A DNA stretch of 8,830 nt, from contig WQXD01000150.1 of assembly GCA_009785015.1 (NCBI GenBank), positions 1-8,830 on the forward strand, given 5' to 3'. The position numbers were made by a program, and so were the translations under genes. Source of the DNA: Oscillospiraceae bacterium. Its GTDB lineage: Bacteria > Bacillota_A > Clostridia > Oscillospirales > WRJC01. The notes under the pieces are model-generated. The model saw nothing but the letters and a program-made list of their open reading frames with translations. It was not told the DNA's origin and ran no database searches. Shown here in pieces: positions 6,287 to 8,830 of the stretch; position 1 is the stretch's first letter, and each line of letters begins with the position of its first letter.

Positions 6287-7777
6287 ATGAAAGTGAAAAA
6301 ATCAACGGTTCTGTTTTTTGCCGCTTTGATAACAGCCGTGTTTTTTACCGCGTGCGCGACCGAAAAATCCGAAGACCAAAATACGACCGCCGCCTCCGGC
6401 GATTTGGAAAATGAGCAGATTGCCGCCGCCGCCGAAGAGGACATATTCGCGGGCATCGCGGCGAATACCTGCGAGGGCCGGGTGTTTAATATCTTAGCCA
6501 GGGAAAATTTCGCGAAGCAGTTTGATTCCGAGGAGGAAACCGGGGATATAATAAACGATTCGATCTATAAGCGAAACCGCACGGTGGAGGAAAAATTCGA
6601 CGCTTTGATAAACGTCATCGTCAACCCCGGGGACTGGAACGACCAGATCATCAGAAAATCGGTGACTGCGGGGGATGGGGCATACGATTTGATCGACGGC
6701 TATGCGGCATATGTGGGCAATCTTGTCGGGGCGGGGCTGTACCTGAATTTGCTCGATATACCGCATTTGAGGCTTACCGAGCGGTGGTGGTCGCAGCACG
6801 CCGTGGACGAACTCACGGTAAACGGGAAATTGTTCGTGGTCCCCGGCGACATAACGATAAACCTATGGGAGACCATAATGACGATATTTTTCAGCAAAGG
6901 GCTGCTGAAGGACTTAAACCTCGAAAATCCGTACAGCCTTGTGATAAATGGGGATTGGACTTTCGGCAAAATGCTCGAAATGTGTAAAAACGCGTCGGCG
7001 GATTTAAACGGCGACGGGCAGATGTATACCGAAGACCGTTACGGCTCGCTCATATACGACGATTTGAGTTTCGTAAATTTCCACAACGCGTTCGACATCC
7101 CCACGACGAAAAAAAACGACAACGGAATACCGTATTTCAACCTTGGCTCGCCCGAAGTGTTCGAACTGGCGGAAATGATGTACAACCTCGCCTCTTCAAC
7201 CGAAGGCGTGATATACGGCAATCGGGCCGAAGGGTTCAATAAAATGTACACTTCGGGTTATCCGATCGTCGAAACTTCGCTGAATATGTTCGCAAACGAC
7301 CAGATTTTGTTCTATCTGACCACTCTCGGGGACGCCGAAAAACTCAGGTCCATGGAAACGGACTTCGGAATACTGCCATACCCCAAAAAGTCGGCGGACC
7401 AGGCCCAGTACAAAACCTCGTCGCGCGACCAGCATACGATGTTCGGCATACCCGTCGACGTGAAAGACGAGGATTTCGCCGGCCTTATAACCGAGGCGCT
7501 GTGCGTGGCGAGCAATAAGATCGTCATTCCCACATATTACGAAATCGCCCTGAAGAGCAAATACGCCAGAGACGACGAATCACAGGAAATGCTCGACATC
7601 ATACGTCAGGGGCTGAATTTCGATTTCGGCATTGTGTTCTCCGCGCAGACAAACAACGCGGGCTGGATGATCCGCGCGAGCGTAAACGAATCCACGTTCA
7701 AATTCGCCTCCACATACGAAAAAAACGCGGAAAAGCACGACAAAGCCTTGGACAAATTTTTGGCCGCTTTTGAATAG
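6287..7777 (+). CDS. Extracellular solute-binding lipoprotein, ABC sugar-uptake type (second copy)
   Basis: A 496-residue paralogue of the 3484-4995 protein. Its lipoprotein signal peptide ends at Cys23 (FTA-C), followed by an Ala/Glu-rich tether to about residue 60. The same landmarks follow in order: GDIINDSIYKRN (86-97), ERWW (165-168), GDITINLW (187-194) and a canonical calcium-binding-like loop DLNGDGQMYTED (239-250). The closing region also mirrors the first copy (DFGILPYPK against DYGIIPFPK; PTYYEIALKSKYARD against PAYFEVALKLKYTRD). AGGGGG (6271-6276) lies 10 bases before the ATG. It is the last gene of the three-gene operon. Clear divergence in sequence between the copies suggests they bind related but different ligands, or different forms of one ligand; that is inference. 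The operon's downstream boundary is the hairpin repeat at 7793-7878. Confidence 0.88.
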   Translation: MKVKKSTVLFFAALITAVFFTACATEKSEDQNTTAASGDLENEQIAAAAEEDIFAGIAANTCEGRVFNILARENFAKQFDSEEETGDIINDSIYKRNRTVEEKFDALINVIVNPGDWNDQIIRKSVTAGDGAYDLIDGYAAYVGNLVGAGLYLNLLDIPHLRLTERWWSQHAVDELTVNGKLFVVPGDITINLWETIMTIFFSKGLLKDLNLENPYSLVINGDWTFGKMLEMCKNASADLNGDGQMYTEDRYGSLIYDDLSFVNFHNAFDIPTTKKNDNGIPYFNLGSPEVFELAEMMYNLASSTEGVIYGNRAEGFNKMYTSGYPIVETSLNMFANDQILFYLTTLGDAEKLRSMETDFGILPYPKKSADQAQYKTSSRDQHTMFGIPVDVKDEDFAGLITEALCVASNKIVIPTYYEIALKSKYARDDESQEMLDIIRQGLNFDFGIVFSAQTNNAGWMIRASVNESTFKFASTYEKNAEKHDKALDKFLAAFE

Positions 7778-7792
7778 ACCTCCTGCATAACT

Positions 7793-7878
7793 GTCATTGC
7801 GAGGCGACTTGTCGCCGTGGCAATCCAGAAAAAACGATATTCCGAGGTACTGGATTGTTTCGCTGCGCTCGCAATGAC
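7793..7878. repeat. Dispersed palindromic repeat (CATTGCGA...TCGCAATG family) with nested hairpin
   Basis: The outer arms GTCATTGCGA (7793-7802) and TCGCAATGAC (7869-7878) are perfect inverted copies. A second perfect pair, CAATCCAG (7821-7828) and CTGGATTG (7850-7857), lies inside, around a 21-base loop. The left side also holds its own small hairpin, GGCGAC-TT-GTCGCC (7803-7816). This matches a short non-coding repeat scattered through many bacterial genomes. Its minus-strand reading gives the familiar spurious peptide with VIASAAKQS and LAMT. It separates the operon ending at 7777 from the ATPase gene at 7923. It might act as a transcript-end or RNA-stability hairpin, but no U-run follows. 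Confidence 0.88.
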
Positions 7879-7922
7879 GGGAATAGAGAGGTTATACAAG
7901 TTAAACAGGAGTTGGAAAAACT

Positions 7923-8830
7923 ATGGATAACGGAGCCCTGCTTTCAGCCATACGGGAAAATATAGGTCTGGCAGTTAAATTTCCCGGGGAAATAATCGAC
8001 AACATATTGATATGCTTATGCAATTTCGGACATGTGCTAATCGAGGACATGCCCGGAACGGGCAAGACCACGCTCGCCAAAGCGGTCGCCGGCTCGCTTG
8101 GGGTATCCTTTAAAAGGATTCAGTGCGTGCCCGATATACTGCCTTCGGATATCACGGGCATAAATTATTTCAATCAAAAAGAAAACGAGTTTGTGTTCAA
8201 AAAAGGCCCGGTATTCGCGAATATAATCCTGGCCGACGAGATAAACAGGGCCTCCCCGCGCTCGCAGGCGGCGCTTTTGGAATGCATGGAGGAGCGGCAG
8301 GTGACCGTAGACGACAAAACACATATCTTGGAAGCGCCTTTTATGGTGATCGCCACGCAGAACCCCATCGAGACGCGCGGCACTTTCCCTTTGCCCGAGG
8401 CGCAAATCGACAGGTTTATGATGCGGATTGGCCTGGGGTATCCCGAAAAGCAAACCGAAAGCGAAATTATAGGGATGAATTTAAATAAAACCCCCGTAAA
8501 AGAGCTTTTGCCGGTCGCGAAAGCGGAAGATATTTTAAAAATACAAAGAGAGCTGGAAAATATAACCCTCAGCGCCCCGGTGCGCGACTATATCGTAGAA
8601 ATCGTCGGGGCGACAAGGAGCTGCAAAACCGTCGCACTCGGCGCGAGCCCGAGAGCGGGAATCGCGCTCTCCAAAGCCTCGCGCGCCAGGGCCATGTTAA
8701 AAAACAGGGATTACGTGACCCCCGACGACGTGAAAGCGCTCGTTATGCCCGTGCTCGCCCACAGGCTCATTTCCGATTCAAAGGAATCCGCCGACAGCGC
8801 GCTTGCCTCCATTTTGGAAAAAATACCGGC
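7923..8830 (+). CDS. MoxR-family AAA+ ATPase (3' end cut by window edge)
   Basis: An AAA+ chaperone-like ATPase of the MoxR family; 302 complete codons are present and family length is about 310-330, so probably only the last few residues are missing. The Walker A is MPGTGKTT (43-50, Lys48). QCVPDILPSDITG (67-79) is a MoxR hallmark. The Walker B is ILADEINRA (102-110, Asp105-Glu106). IATQNPIE is the sensor-1 region, and LPEAQIDRF carries the arginine-finger region. A C-terminal helical lid domain includes SPRAGIALSKASRA. AGGAG (7907-7911) lies 11 bases before the ATG. MoxR proteins usually work with DUF58/von Willebrand-domain and transglutaminase-like membrane proteins encoded next to them, which would lie beyond the window. 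No clear promoter was found between the repeat and this gene. Confidence 0.93.
   Translation, partial: MDNGALLSAIRENIGLAVKFPGEIIDNILICLCNFGHVLIEDMPGTGKTTLAKAVAGSLGVSFKRIQCVPDILPSDITGINYFNQKENEFVFKKGPVFANIILADEINRASPRSQAALLECMEERQVTVDDKTHILEAPFMVIATQNPIETRGTFPLPEAQIDRFMMRIGLGYPEKQTESEIIGMNLNKTPVKELLPVAKAEDILKIQRELENITLSAPVRDYIVEIVGATRSCKTVALGASPRAGIALSKASRARAMLKNRDYVTPDDVKALVMPVLAHRLISDSKESADSALASILEKIP

Noticed and set aside
7889..7898. Possible -10 (TTATAC) ahead of the MoxR-type gene
   Set aside because: No acceptable -35 lies 16-18 bases upstream, where the repeat arm sits; too weak to call.
7606..7899. A minus-strand open frame giving a peptide with VIASAAKQS and LAMT
   Set aside because: This is the well-known spurious translation of the dispersed palindromic repeat, extended antisense into the second binding-protein gene.

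Overview
The window looks like chromosomal DNA from a Clostridia-type Firmicute, probably gut- or rumen-associated. The evidence is AGGAGG-like ribosome binding sites, GTG starts, sigma-A promoters with extended -10 boxes, paired lipoprotein solute-binding proteins of the clostridial sugar-uptake type, and a dispersed CATTGCGA...TCGCAATG hairpin repeat. The species cannot be named from sequence alone.

Layout: Bases 1-60 hold nothing I can support. A hairpin terminator (64-98) ends a leftward gene (1229-117) for a secreted, membrane-anchored surface protein with an Ala/Ser/Glu-rich stalk; it has its own near-consensus promoter (1292-1319). A rightward promoter in the same intergenic region drives an MFS/OPA-like permease (1439-2680) and a multi-membrane-span protein of unknown function (2713-3390). 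A second promoter, strikingly like the first, precedes a tight three-gene operon: solute-binding lipoprotein (3484-4995), uroporphyrinogen decarboxylase-like protein (5020-6255) and a second solute-binding lipoprotein (6287-7777). A nested palindromic repeat (7793-7878) separates this operon from a MoxR-type AAA ATPase (7923 to beyond the window end).

How the parts may work together: the two rightward units probably share a regulator, because about 46 bp of their promoters (including TTTC-rich palindromic elements around the -35) are alike. One unit encodes an MFS-type importer or exporter and the other two sugar-type binding lipoproteins around an unusual URO-D-like enzyme, so the region looks like a small-molecule (probably glycan-derived) uptake and processing locus. 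No ABC permease or ATPase for the binding proteins is in the window. The best leads are the shared promoter module, the binding-protein/URO-D/binding-protein arrangement, and a possible frameshift at the permease N-terminus.
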